Shown here piece by piece: positions 20,538-30,481 of a stretch of DNA of 64,000 nt (its first letter is position 1; each line of letters begins with the position of its first letter). A program made the translations under genes and the position numbers. Below the pieces are notes generated by a model. It did no database searches. It saw only the letters and a list, made by a program, of their open reading frames with translations, and was not told the origin of the DNA. The stretch lies in the NCBI GenBank assembly GCA_009746045.1, contig RPFO01000076.1, positions 2,676,420 through 2,740,419 on the forward strand, read 5' to 3'. Source of the stretch: Mesostigma viride (taxonomy: Eukaryota; Streptophyta; Mesostigmatophyceae; Mesostigmatales; Mesostigmataceae).

Positions 20538-21435
20538 ATGGACGCCTCCGACAATCCCCCGCAGCTGTGCTGGTGCAACAAGTGCAAGGCGCACAAGCCC
20601 GTCGCCCTGTTCACCTCCGTGAAAGACGGCAACACGCACACGAAACGGTGCGACCCGTGCCGCGCCCGCGAACGCGTGTGGGCGCAAAAACACCGCCGCG
20701 AACAGGCGGAACGTCTCCGTCAGCTGACGACGTCTTCTCGCGTGGGTGCCAACGCATGGCGGCTTCCCAACTCGTGCGTGTCGTGCCCGCCGTTGCTGGA
20801 CTCTACGCCGGTTCACGTGTTCCGCCGCGCACCGTGCCACACTCGCGAGGCTGTCGCCGTGGGCCCGTACGACCGCTTGGCCTGCCCGTCTTCCCCGCCG
20901 CCCTCGGTGGACAGCCCGAAATGGGTGTCGTTTTCGTCGTTTGCAAATTCGCCGGGGGGCGCGAGCGAGATCCAGTGCGTTGTGGATCGGCGGTGCAATC
21001 GCGACGACGGTGGTGCTTCGTGCGCCGGTACCGGATACCCCGCCCCCTTGTCGCGTTGCTCGCCGGTGGCGGACGGTTCGTTGTCGTCGTCGCCCCTGTT
21101 CACGTTCGTGGACGAAGACGCGATCGTGGATTTCGACTTTACCGACGAGGAGATCTCGCGCATCATGCGGTCGCCCGACCCCGCCGAGACGCCCGTCGCG
21201 TCGACCACCGGTGCGGTGGATGAGACCCTCTCGTGTTCTATTGATGTGGGCGCGTTTTGGGCCGAGTGTGAGGAGAACTGGGAAAAGTATGGGAGCTGTT
21301 TCGCTCCCGGTGAGTTGGACAGGATTGAGGCGGAGACGCCTGGCCTGATGGCCGAGTTGAACCGGGAATTGGCGCAGTACTCAGACCCGTTCTTGACAGC
21401 CCCCCTCCGCCCGCGGGTGGCGGTGCGGTGTGTTG
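20538..21435 (+). CDS. zinc-finger protein with acidic segment, possible regulator
   Basis: The ATG at 20538 starts MDASDNPPQLCWCNKCKAHK. The N-terminal finger follows C-x2-C (CNKC), a hydrophobic KPVALF, then CDPCRAR: a C-x2-C...C-x2-CR ribbon seen in many viral and protist proteins. A basic helix (ARERVWAQKHRREQAERLR) follows. The middle is Ser/Pro/Cys-rich and the C-terminal half strongly acidic (FVDEDAIVDFDFTDEEISRI), which resembles a transcription activation layout. The frame as given runs on to 21650 into the fold-back DNA; a one-base indel in the C-run near 21405 would give a stop near 21435. That fits the AATAAA at 21464-21469, so I end it there. Confidence 0.6.
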
Positions 21436-21463
21436 AGTCGTATATACGGATCCGTATATTGTT

Positions 21464-21469
21464 AATAAA
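21464..21469 (+). terminator. AATAAA polyadenylation-type signal
   Basis: AATAAA lies about 30 bases after the preferred stop of the zinc-finger gene, in an AT-rich patch within GC-rich DNA. Confidence 0.45.
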
Positions 21470-21571
21470 GTTTGTTGGGTTGGTCCGTCTCTGCGTGCGC
21501 GCGTGTGTGTTGGATCGCGGCCCCGCGGCTTGTGTCCCCCTCCCCGTCCCGTCCCCGGCCCCGCGCCGGAG

Positions 21572-22386
21572 CGGTTCGGGCTGTCCCCCACGGCACTGGC
21601 CGTCTCCCACGGCAAACGAAAAGTTTGAAAAGTTCGGGCGAACAGGATAGCCCGAACTTTTCAGGATAGCCCGAACTTTTCAGAGCCTCCCACGCGAAAA
21701 CGAAAAGTTTTGAAAAGTTTTGGCTCTGATTCCCACGGCAAATGAAAAGTTTGAAAAGTTCGGGCTATGGTTCGGGCGAACGCAAAATCGCCCGAACCGC
21801 CAACTTAGTTCCCACTGGCGGGGGTGTGCACGGGTAGGGGTGTGTATATCCTTAGTGTTGGTTTGCTAACACATAAAATATTGGTATGGTTGCTAACACA
21901 TATTATTATGGGTATGGTTGCTAACACATAAAATATAGGTAGGGTTGCTAACACATATTATTATGGGTATGGTTGCTAACACATATTATTATGGGTATGG
22001 CTGTATACAGGGTAGTGTGTAGTTGTAAATAATATGTGTTAGGAAGTGTGTTAGAATAATATGTGTTAGGAAGCATGTGCAATATTTTATGTGTTAGGAA
22101 AGGAAGGTAGAGTATATACGAAAGTGCGGTGCACCCCGTCCGGTGGGGACTAAGTTGGCGGTTCGTGCTATATTTCGTTCGCCCGAACCTTCGCCCGAAC
22201 TTTTCAAACTTTTCATTTGCCGTGGGACTCAGAGCCAAAACTTTTCAAAAGTTTTGGTTTTCCCGTGTGAGGTTTTGAAAAGTTCGGGCTATCGCGAAAA
22301 GTTCGGGCGAACAGGATAGCCCGAACTTTTCAAACTTTTCATTTTCCGTGGGATTCGTCGAGTGTCGTGGGGGATAGCCCGAACCG
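21572..22386. repeat. 815-bp fold-back (long inverted repeat with AT-rich centre)
   Basis: The left end CGGTTCGGGCTGTCC is the inverse of the right end, which finishes TAGCCCGAACCG. Moving inward both arms carry CCCACGG, AAAAGTTTGAAAAGTTCGGG, GTTCGGGCGAAC, AAAAGTTTTGG and AACTTAGT with GTGGGGA in mirrored order. The centre (about 21840-22130) is AT-rich, with GCTAACACATA repeats on the left mirrored by TATGTGTTAG on the right around CTGTATACAG at 22001-22010. No ORF of note lies inside and no clear target duplication was seen. It could be a fold-back transposon, a MITE or a viral hairpin structure. Confidence 0.85.
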
Positions 22387-22420
22387 TTCGCCCGAACCGT
22401 TCGCCCGAACCGTTCGCCCG
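22379..22420. repeat. short tandem repeat of a GAACCGTTCGCCC-like unit
   Basis: About three to four copies of a 13-bp unit join the fold-back end to the GC-rich DNA that follows. The unit contains half of the fold-back's GTTCGGGCGAAC motif. Confidence 0.7.
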
Positions 22421-22719
22421 CCCCGGCCGGCGGTGTGCGTCCGCTTTCCGGCGTCCGCGCGCCGACTCGGCACTTACTCGACCCGGATTCGGCCCGCGGG
22501 CGCCTGTCACGTGCCGTAACCGTCGGCTGCCGGCCCGCGGCTGTCGGAACCGGCGCCTGTCGGCCCGCGCAGTCCCGTGCCCCGGTGACTGCTGGCGCCC
22601 GTCACCGACGGCACTTACTGCTGGCGGCGGTCACCTGTCGGATCTTGCAGCTACTAGCCCGCGCCTGTCAGTCGCGGCACCCCTCAGCCCGCGCCTGTCG
22701 TCCCGCGCAGTCCCATGCA

Positions 22720-23465
22720 GAGCTGACTACTGGCGTCTGTCACCCACGCGAGTCGCTGCTGGCGCCCGTCACCTATGCGAGTTGCCGCTGGCGCCCGTCA
22801 CCCACGCGAGTTGCTGCTGGCGCCCGTCACTCATGCTAGTAGCTGCTGGCGCCCGTCACTCATGCTAGTAGCTGCTGGCGCCCGTCACTCATGCTAGTAG
22901 CTGCTGGCGCCCGTCACTCATGCTAGTAGCTGCTGGCGCCCGTCACTCATGCTAGTAGCTGCTGGCGCCCGTCACCCACGCGAGTTGCTGCTGGCGCCCG
23001 TCACTCATGCTAGTAGCTGCTGGCGCCCGTCACTCATGCTAGTAGCTGCTGGCGCCCGTCACCCACGCGAGTTGCCACTGGCGTCCGTCACCCATGCGAG
23101 TTGCTGCTGGCGTCTGTCACCCACGCGAGTCGCTGCTGCGCCCGTCACCCATGCGAGTTACTGCTGGCGTCTGTCACCCATGCGAGTTGCTGCTGGCGCC
23201 CGTCACTCATGCTAGTAGCTGCTGGCGCCCGTCACCCACGCGAGTTGCTGCTGGCGCCCGTCACCCACGCGAGTTGCTGCTGGCGCCCGTCACCTATGCG
23301 AGTAGCTGCTGGCGCCCGTCACCCACGCGAGTTGCTGCTGGCGCCCGTCACCCATACGAGTTGCTGCTGGCGCCCGTCACTCATGCTAGTAGCTGCTGGC
23401 GCCCGTCACCCACGCGAGTTGCTGCTGGCGCCCGTCACCCATGCGAGTTGCTGCTGGCGTCTGAC
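22720..23465. repeat. 29-bp minisatellite array
   Basis: About 25 head-to-tail copies of a unit GCTGCTGGCGCCCGTCAC followed by YCATGCKAGTW or CCACGCGAGTT. Two main variants (TCATGCTAGTAG and CCACGCGAGTTG) are intermixed. Degenerate copies extend left to about 22500. Because 29 is not a multiple of three, every frame cycles through the same peptide pieces, so the long ORFs here are by-products, not genes. It ends about 175 bases before the RING gene. Confidence 0.9.
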
Positions 23466-23640
23466 ACCTGCTATAACCAGCGCCTGTCAGCCCGCCGCCT
23501 GTCCGATCCGGCGCCTGTCGGCCCGCGCGTGCTGCCGGGGCTTCTAAGTCCGCGAGTCCGCGCCGCCGGGCTATCTATGTGGGGCTCATTGTGGGGACTT
23601 TATAAGGAAAACAATCCAAGCTTTATTAGTACTGCACCAT

Positions 23641-24309
23641 TCACATATCCTCATAAGCAGCAGCCAGCAGGCTCTTCTCGGGGCTGTACACAAAGTACGG
23701 GGCCTCCGAAAGGTGTTTTGCGCGGCCCAAATCGATCAGCACTTCGATCAAAGGGTCCGCAGCGCACAAGGGGCACCACATGCCGCGCTTGCCGCTCGTT
23801 TCTATGGTCTGCACAGCGCAATCCACACACACACCGTGGATATGGATATGCTCCTGAGGGTCCTCCCCTCCGCTGGCATCCTGCTGCGGATCCAGCAGGA
23901 AATCGGTGTGCTTCTTGCACACGCCGCAAGTAACAGGCCCCCGCACACTGCCAGCCCTGTTCTGTGCAGGCGGTTCTGCGCGCGCGCTCTTCCCAAAAAC
24001 GCCCGAATCGCAGAGGAAGGCGCCCACCGATTCGGCATTCTCGCAGAAAATCTCGCCGCCCGGCAGCACTTGGATATCGTGCATGTGCGCGTCCCGCTTG
24101 TACTTCTCATCGAATTCGTGCGTGTTTGCGTGCCCCTGCTTGGTTTTCACAGCCCCCAGGAACTTTGCCACCTTGTCCTCGGTGTCCCGCTGTTTCAGGT
24201 ACACCTTCATGGCGGGGGACTGCTCGCCATTGCAGTTTGCAGGCGGCTGGCGCTTGGCAGGAGGGACATCCGTTGCCGCCATAGCCGGCTTATCGCGGGA
24301 GGGCTCCAT
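23641..24309 (-). CDS. RING-type zinc-finger protein (putative E3 ubiquitin ligase)
   Basis: The first ATG is 24309 (MEPSRDKPAMAATDVPPAKR); upstream codons in frame lack an ATG. The 222-residue ORF is intact. A RING-like finger lies at about residues 128-182: CGVC, a 22-residue loop, HIHIHG, CVDC, then WCPLC, giving C-x2-C ... H ... C-x2-C ... C-P-x-C order. The N-terminal half is basic and without known motif. RING fingers recruit E2 enzymes to ubiquitylate targets. It is divergent from a MYND gene over 446 bases. Codon use and intactness set the pair apart from the frameshifted genes to the left. Confidence 0.7.
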   Translation of the reverse strand: MEPSRDKPAMAATDVPPAKRQPPANCNGEQSPAMKVYLKQRDTEDKVAKFLGAVKTKQGHANTHEFDEKYKRDAHMHDIQVLPGGEIFCENAESVGAFLCDSGVFGKSARAEPPAQNRAGSVRGPVTCGVCKKHTDFLLDPQQDASGGEDPQEHIHIHGVCVDCAVQTIETSGKRGMWCPLCAADPLIEVLIDLGRAKHLSEAPYFVYSPEKSLLAAAYEDM

Positions 24310-24755
24310 TGCAGTGAGAGGAGTTGGTTTTGAGTGGTGCTGGGCGGATTGGGACACCCAAACGCCCGCCTCCGCGTTTTATCCCTGCCGAGGCCCGCGC
24401 GAAGCGCGCGACACCCACGACAGTCCAATGGGAGTCCGCCGCGTGTCACGCGGGCACGACACGGCGGCATATTCCCACGAATATTCCAAGCGGACCAATG
24501 GGACGCTGCCACGCGGCGGCGGCGCGGCGCTTCCACGGGATATTCATGGGAATATTCCCGGCGCGGCGCCCTTCTAGAAGGCGCGGCGCTCCGCGGATAT
24601 TCCGTGGGAATATTCCGTCCCACCAATCCGGACCTGCCACGTGGCACGGGACTATTGGGCGGGGCGGGGGGGGTGCGGGCACATAAGCGGAGGCGGGCGA
24701 GTTTGGCAGCCAAACCACGCCAATCCGCACGAGCACGCACAGACTGTCAGCCGCT
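24310..24755. promoter_or_regulatory. bidirectional promoter with CCAAT boxes and GAATATTC palindromes
   Basis: Three modules recur here: CCAATGG near 24424 and 24497, and CCAAT plus inverted ATTGG near 24624 and 24652. GAATATTCC occurs near 24478, 24550 and 24605, each with a second ATATTC nearby (for example TATTCCCACGAATATTCC). GAAnnTTC is the spacing used by heat-shock factor sites. A TATA-like TTTTATCC lies near 24377 for the minus gene. GC-box-like GGGCGGGGCGGGG lies near 24657 for the plus gene. CCACGTGG-like CCACGTGGC near 24638 resembles a G-box. Binding is inference. Confidence 0.5.
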
Positions 24756-25550
24756 ATGGATTCCACCCCTCTGATTGCCAATGAGCTCCCTCAGGATCAC
24801 TCCGACCTGTTTGCGGAGTTGTGCGGGGGCTGGTACCGCTTGGTGGTGCGCAAGGCCATGGAAAACTCCAGCAATTTGTACAGCTGCGTGAATGAGTGGG
24901 AAAAGAAGTTGAAAACCCCCTTTTGCGTGCTGGTTCGTTTCGACTCCTTTACGGCTCTGGATCGCCAGTTGGAGTTTGAATTCATTGACGTACGCACTGC
25001 GATCAGCAGGAAGTACTGCGTTCGCAGTCAGATCCTGTCCCACATTCGCCCTGAGAGCGAGTTCATGCTTCTGTGCGTCCTCCTTCGCGAGAAGAAGGAG
25101 GACGACGGGTTCATCGACCTGGTTACCAGGATTGGCCTGTCCTTCCGCGTGCCCAAGGACGCGGACAAGATCGTTGCGAGGACGGCGTTTCCCTATACCC
25201 GCCCCTGCGAGAAGGTCGTGATCACAGTGCGCACGCCCATTTTGGACAGCCCCATTGGTCCTTTCCCCGAGTCGGTTCGCGGTTTCTGCGCTGCGCCGGG
25301 GTGTGAGAAGAAGGGCAAGAGAGAGGTGAAGCGCAGGTGCGCCAGCTGCCAGGATGCGCGGTACTGCTCCCGCGAGTGCCAGGTTGCGCACTGGAAGATC
25401 CACAAGGCGGACTGCACTCTGCTCACCCACGTGTGGACTTGCACCTCAGATGTGAAGTTCCCCCTGCGCGGGGACACTCTGCGTGTGAAAGACGATTGCA
25501 CTGGGTTTGAGGGCCGCCAGACGCCCTGCCTGCGCATGTACAACCGCTAA
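24756..25550 (+). CDS. MYND-finger protein, intact, 264 residues
   Basis: The ATG at 24756 begins MDSTPLIANELPQDHSDLFA. Residues 178-220 form a full MYND finger: Cys178, Cys183, Cys195, Cys198, Cys204, Cys208, His212/His216, Cys220 (CASCQDARYCSRECQVAHWK). The N-terminal 170 residues have an alpha/beta look and no recognised fold. MYND domains bind proline-rich partners and are common in chromatin regulators and in giant-virus proteins. It is divergent from the RING gene, which suggests joint expression. It ends MYNR; no clear AATAAA follows. Confidence 0.75.
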   Translation: MDSTPLIANELPQDHSDLFAELCGGWYRLVVRKAMENSSNLYSCVNEWEKKLKTPFCVLVRFDSFTALDRQLEFEFIDVRTAISRKYCVRSQILSHIRPESEFMLLCVLLREKKEDDGFIDLVTRIGLSFRVPKDADKIVARTAFPYTRPCEKVVITVRTPILDSPIGPFPESVRGFCAAPGCEKKGKREVKRRCASCQDARYCSRECQVAHWKIHKADCTLLTHVWTCTSDVKFPLRGDTLRVKDDCTGFEGRQTPCLRMYNR

Positions 25551-25884
25551 ACAGCCAGGCCTGCGTGCCTGCAAAGGGGTCTAGGAATGGCCTATTCCTT
25601 ATTATTCTTATTGTAATGAAATGACATTTTCCTTATGTGCATGGGACTTGAACTATTCCAATGAGTCATATAGCAACTAGACCCATCGAGTAACACTGCC
25701 TCCTGTAACCCACGCCACCATATGCTGCCATCTGTTACCCACACGAATGTCTACTGTCGCTCGTCACCCACGGGATTGTATGCTGGCGCCTGTCACCTAT
25801 ACCATATATACCACGTGGCAGATTGGCATGGCATGGCAAGTAGGTCCGTACGGCAAATGGGGTCACCTTAGGGTTTTGTAGTGC
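25551..25884. repeat. gene-free stretch with degenerate copies of the 29-bp minisatellite unit
   Basis: Between 25694 and 25800 four degenerate units (CTGYTACCCACRC..., GTCACCCACGGG, CTGGCGCCTGTCACC) match the unit of the 22720-23465 array. The rest is AT-richer DNA without ORFs or signals I can support. Confidence 0.55.
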
Positions 25885-26477
25885 TTGGTGGCAGCCCCGA
25901 ATCCGGCGCTGAAGAGCTGCACAGCGAGAGCCAGGAGCTCGATCGGCACTGAGGACTACCAGTGCCCGTTCCTTGTCAAGTATCTTGTGTGTCATGCCAC
26001 GTTGAAGACCGGGATGTACACGCTCCGCGATGCTCCACACGCATTGCAGGATTATGCCCCAGGAGGCTCAGTGCCCACTCCTCAGAAGATTGTAAAATTC
26101 ACCAAAGAGCTGAAGGAGAAGCTGAAACCTTTGATGGGCAGGGCTTCAACCGAAGGCTGCTCGCAATCTATTTCGAACCCAGAATCCCGACATGCCGCTG
26201 CCTTCGCTTGGCCAGTGTCAGAATGCAAGCAAGCGGATGCAGGGAGGATGGAAACAACAACAACGAGCTGGATAAAATGAGCGTGTACATTCAGGGCAAG
26301 CTTTGCCGCGATGATCTGGATGATCATGCCATTTACTTCTTCGGCGTCCCCGAGCACGAGGATGGCACGCCTAGATTAGGGCTCAGAGATGGGGTCGTGT
26401 ACGGCGATGGAGACCCTGCTCGTGGCGATGACGGCATCTTCACTTCTGATGATCACCACAAGGGTAAATTGTATTGA
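25885..26477 (+). other. possible coding segment, frameshifted, unknown
   Basis: Two overlapping frames give protein-like sequence: VAAPNPALKSCTARARSS onward to KIVKFTKELKEKLKPLMG, then from about 26145 the next frame GFNRRLLAIYFEPRIP through KMSVYIQGKLCRDDLDDHAI to the stop at 26477. It could be an exon or short gene with one indel. No family is recognised, and chance ORFs cannot be excluded. Confidence 0.3.
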
Positions 26478-27477
26478 TCAGGATAACGGCATGGGAGGGA
26501 ACTTTGTAGATTGCTGGCATATGCTTAGGGATGATGGCTTCTAATAATGATTCAGCAGCTCTTCCTCAGTTTATCACCCACCCACCCACTCCGCCCGCCC
26601 GCCCGCCCGCCCGCCCGCCCGCCCAACCAACCAACCACCTGCCCACCAAACAGCCAATTTATTATCAGCCAGTAAATCAGCCAGCTATCAAGCCACTCTC
26701 TATATCACCCATTGCGTCTATTCATGGCACGCTGTCGGGCACAATTTTCTTTCTTTGGTCCACTGCTGAAAAGGCCATAGTGCCATGTGTGGCCGCAGGC
26801 CCACAGCAGTGCCGTGGTCATCAGGGTAACTATGGTTGTTCTGCTACCTTAGCTGCCTAAGTGTCTCTAAAATCGACCTCTGACATGTAATATAGGACCA
26901 TGGCTATAATAATTCTGATTTATTTTCGAAGAGGAAGTTGGGTTGGTTACTTTGACTGTTATTGCTGACTGTGTTGTGCTGTTGCATTTTGTGCATTTTT
27001 CAAGCGCACATGTATGTTTAGTTGTTTCTATTGAATGCAGGGAAAAGCTCCACAGTGGTATCCAAGGCTTTTCCGAAGACCATGGGCATTTTCTGGCCAC
27101 TAGATAGCAAGCTTGGCACGTATTCGGAGTAGCCTTGCTTATGTGCTGCACAGGGCAGTATGCTTGCACATGCGTAGTGGCAACATGTCTTGCTGCTTTC
27201 AATTTCTGCCAAGCATAACCAGTCCCATTGTCATTGCCATATGTTATGGAGGCCGGCATCCTAGGAGTAAGATGACCAATGGCAGACTTGAAAAACAGCC
27301 GTGTCTGTTTCCTCATACAGTGTGAGATGTCATGTTATTAAGTGAGACAAAGTTCTGTATAATGGGTGTGGAAAGTCGCTCCCCCCCCCCCAGGGCTCCG
27401 GCACCCTATTTGGACAAGTTTGCTTTTGGTACCGATTGATGTAATAGATAAACGATGTTATTAACCCGTGTTTTTTT
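26478..27477. other. gene-free stretch with simple repeats
   Basis: Bases 26574-26640 are a run of CCCACCCACT, then (GCCC)n and (AACC)n repeats, and a C-run lies near 27378. No convincing gene is seen. Confidence 0.5.
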
Positions 27478-27529
27478 ACAACGCGATGTATCGCGTTGTA
27501 GGGTTAGAACGCGATGTATCGCGTTCTAA
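27478..27529. repeat. twin perfect hairpins sharing the core CGCGATGTATCGCG
   Basis: The first hairpin at 27478-27499 has arms ACAACGCGAT and ATCGCGTTGT around GT. The second at 27504-27529 has arms TTAGAACGCGAT and ATCGCGTTCTAA around the same GT. They are separated by four bases. Stems are 10 and 12 bp without mismatch. Confidence 0.9.
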
Positions 27530-28449
27530 TCTGACACGTGGCAGACACAGTAGATACGAGATTTTCGGTCTGAAACTCTGTGGACGGCCTCCTTACATCC
27601 CGTAGAACTCAAGAAAAAATCCTGGTATTTTTTGGATTTTTTTGTGACAGCTGCAAACAAGTATGTACCACTGAAATCAGGCATTTTTGCGGGACGAAGG
27701 TGAAGACGACGGCGATGGCGGCAGGTAGATCTCGCCAGTTTTCGCGCGAATTTTAGTGGCTCTTGGGTGGCACGACCATGATGATGCGTTCAAAGGTTGA
27801 TAATATGGTTTCTACGAGTTTGTTGAGGTACTGGGGCAAAGGAAACGTAGTTTTTTCCAGTTTCTCACCCAACTTTCATGCGGAAACCCTGGAAACCGGC
27901 ATACATATTATTACGGCAAGACTCGGGTCTGCTGCGGCACCATGCTTGGTATTTCCATGGTGTTTCGACTTCTTAACACATGTTTATTCATTCCGAACAC
28001 CCGGACTCTCGGCTAAACCGAGATTTGTGCAGACTTTTATTGGGTAGCTTGCAGGCATGATGGTGCCTGCAAATAGCGTAAGGTGAGACCGTGGCTATTG
28101 CTACGGTATGCTGTGTTTTCCAGGAAACGGCCTCTGCCACCGGCTCAATAGTGCTTGCAGGCATAAGTATATCGTGTTTCTATACCTAGTTTCTGCCAGT
28201 TTTCCACTTATTTTTACCGACCTCTGCCCAGCCTCTCTAAGACCGCCATCCTACTCGACGTTGCTTGTTTTCAGCCATATCAGGTTGCAGTTGTGCAGTA
28301 TTTAGGTGCTGTATACTGTAACAGAATAAAATGATAGATTCTGCTTCAGTTGGAATAAGATCTTTTACCTCTTGCCTATTGTAGCGAAACTGACTTGCAA
28401 TCTCCTTGGAACTTGGAGGACTCCGGATATTCTCTAGGAGTCACTGAGC
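27530..28449. other. no supported gene
   Basis: Only short ORFs without coding character. I see no repeat or signal that I can name. Confidence 0.4.
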
Positions 28450-28752
28450 TTGGTCGTTTCTCGTCTAGAGGCCGCTCCTACAAGACGATACTTACGCGGT
28501 AAGGAGTTGTGGACCCCTTTGTGTCGGGAGTCTCCTTGCTTGTTCGTACTGACACAAGACTTCCTGTCTACTGGATATGACTGTCCAATAACAGGGCCTC
28601 GAGTCAGAATGTTTGGTTATAAGAATAACTTCACATGTTGGGTGAGAGGCGACTGGCTATATGGAGACAGAATGACAGCGCATATGTTCTCACGGCCTCA
28701 GGTCTCCAACGCAATCCAAAAGACACTAGCCAATCACCATTCAGACCTTGAG
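28450..28752 (+). other. possible exon ending at a splice donor
   Basis: The open frame contains protein-like text (TGYDCPITGPRVRMFGYKNN, CWVRGDWLYGDRMTAHMFSR) and ends ...HHSDLE at GAG followed by GTAAGG at 28753, a good donor site. The putative intron is then occupied by the TTAA-ended element from 28785. No downstream exon was identified and no family is recognised. Confidence 0.3.
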
Positions 28753-28784
28753 GTAAGGTTTTCCTCTAGCCATACTTCACGCTC

Positions 28785-30481
28785 TTAACCCCTAAATGGT
28801 CTTGCGGCCGATTTTCCGCCAAAAATCGAGTTCCAGCCGATGCATCGGCCCCTTCTCGGGCGACCAAATGCCGCGAAAACTATTGAGAATTAGGAAAAGT
28901 TTAGCTGAGAAGATCGAAAGTTTATAAAATACTCTAAAGCATGGTATATGGGTTTGCATACTTCTGACAAAGTTATAGAGGTGTTCTGGCCGGTCAAAGT
29001 ACAAGGGGTCAGGGTACTTTTTCACGTACAACGTGCATTCCGGAAAACGACGACCTGGCCATGGCGGCTTGCGCCCACGCATGGCATTTACGTTTTCGTT
29101 CGAATTTTCTGACCAAACTTAGGATATTGATTTTATACGTCCTAAAGATCATACAGGCCAATTTCTGGTTCGCGGGAACGCCCTTTGATAGGTGTCGGCA
29201 GCGTTCTTGCTGGAAAAAACTGCGATCAGGCCGGACGATAGAAACGTTGACAGCAATACCTTTCCGGCGTATTTTAAAGGATATATCGGTTTCTTCATAC
29301 TTTTTATGATACATAGTAGTCGTAAACGTGCAAGGGTGGCCAGAAATCGCCGAATCCAGCGACCATGCTGCACAACTTTGGTGTGCCGAAATGCGCCATT
29401 TTGCGGCCACCGCCTGGGCCAAGGTAACGCCATCCATGCCTGGTAAAGCTTAAGCATCGTTTTCCTATCGATGTTTGACGTTTATATATACGTTCTAGCT
29501 TGTGTAGCACATTCTTTTTGCATTATTCATGCTCTTTCTTGACCCTGGCCTGGCCCCTTTCTAAAACACCCTTCTTAGATGCTTCCCTCAGTCAGTTGAC
29601 CTGCCACAGGGTGATGGTGATAAGTTTTAGAGGCTGTATGGGTTTGAATACCTCCATATATGTTTGTTATACATTTCCCATACACATATTGCATGAGTGT
29701 GAGGCAGTTGGCTGGTCTCTGTGGCATCATCAAGCACGTAACTGGTGAGTAAAAGCTTCCCATTGACAGCATGTGCCACCAGGTGTGCTGGCCATCACCT
29801 GGCAAGCTATAGCAGCTTAGGCCTAGTTTATCCTTGCTAGGGCAGGCTGAAATAGGCTCAACATCACTAGTTTGTTGGTGGCTGCCTCCTAGAATGCATG
29901 CCTTGCGTAGGGTATCCGTACCACGTTACCTACGTGCATGGACAAGGTAGCACCTGCACATAGGTGCCATGTAAGGGCAGTGTGATGATGCAGTTATGTT
30001 TCCCCATCATTGTGGAAGGGAAATGTATTGTTTGGCATGGTTGGTGGCCATATTAGTAGGTAGTATGCCCACCCCTACCCCCTTGGTTGCTTTTTACCAA
30101 CGGTACCCCTATGGGCTGTACTGGGTGTAACTGCTGGTATACCCACCCAAATGATGACCCCAATGGCTCAAACTGTTCAGCAACTAATTGTTTATCATCC
30201 CTGAAGTGGTAGGTGCCTAGGTCTTATAACATAATTCAAAATGCACATTCTACCAAAAATGAAAACGCGCGTCTTGACCCCCCTGACTTTGACGGCAGTT
30301 ATACATGGCCTACCCTGCATATATGTGAGGTTGTGATATACCAACCCGAAGGGCAACTCATGGACATGCTTGGCCCCCAAGGACAGCCATTGGATATGGG
30401 TAGGTTGGATGGCATCTGGTTTGCAAAATTGTGAAGATCCAGCCGATTTATCGGCAGGATCTCAGACCATTTAGGGGTTAA
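28785..30481. mobile_element. piggyBac-like non-autonomous element with TTAA ends
   Basis: TTAA at 28785-28788 and 30478-30481 flanks inverted terminal repeats CCCCTAAATGGTCT (28789-28802) and AGACCATTTAGGGG (30464-30477), a perfect 14-bp match. Subterminal palindromes also mirror: CCGATGCATCGG on the left (about 28837) and CCGATTTATCGG on the right (about 30443). A TTAA target duplication plus TIRs starting CCC is diagnostic of the piggyBac superfamily. The 1.69-kb interior has only short ORFs and no transposase, so it depends on a partner in trans. Confidence 0.85.

Noticed and set aside
7495..21435. Assignment to a named virus family
   Set aside because: No capsid, polymerase, packaging ATPase or primase gene is visible, so the group cannot be stated.
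22435..23933. Long ORFs with ELLLAPVTHASCCWRP repeats
   Set aside because: They arise from the 29-bp minisatellite read in three frames and run into the antisense of the RING gene.
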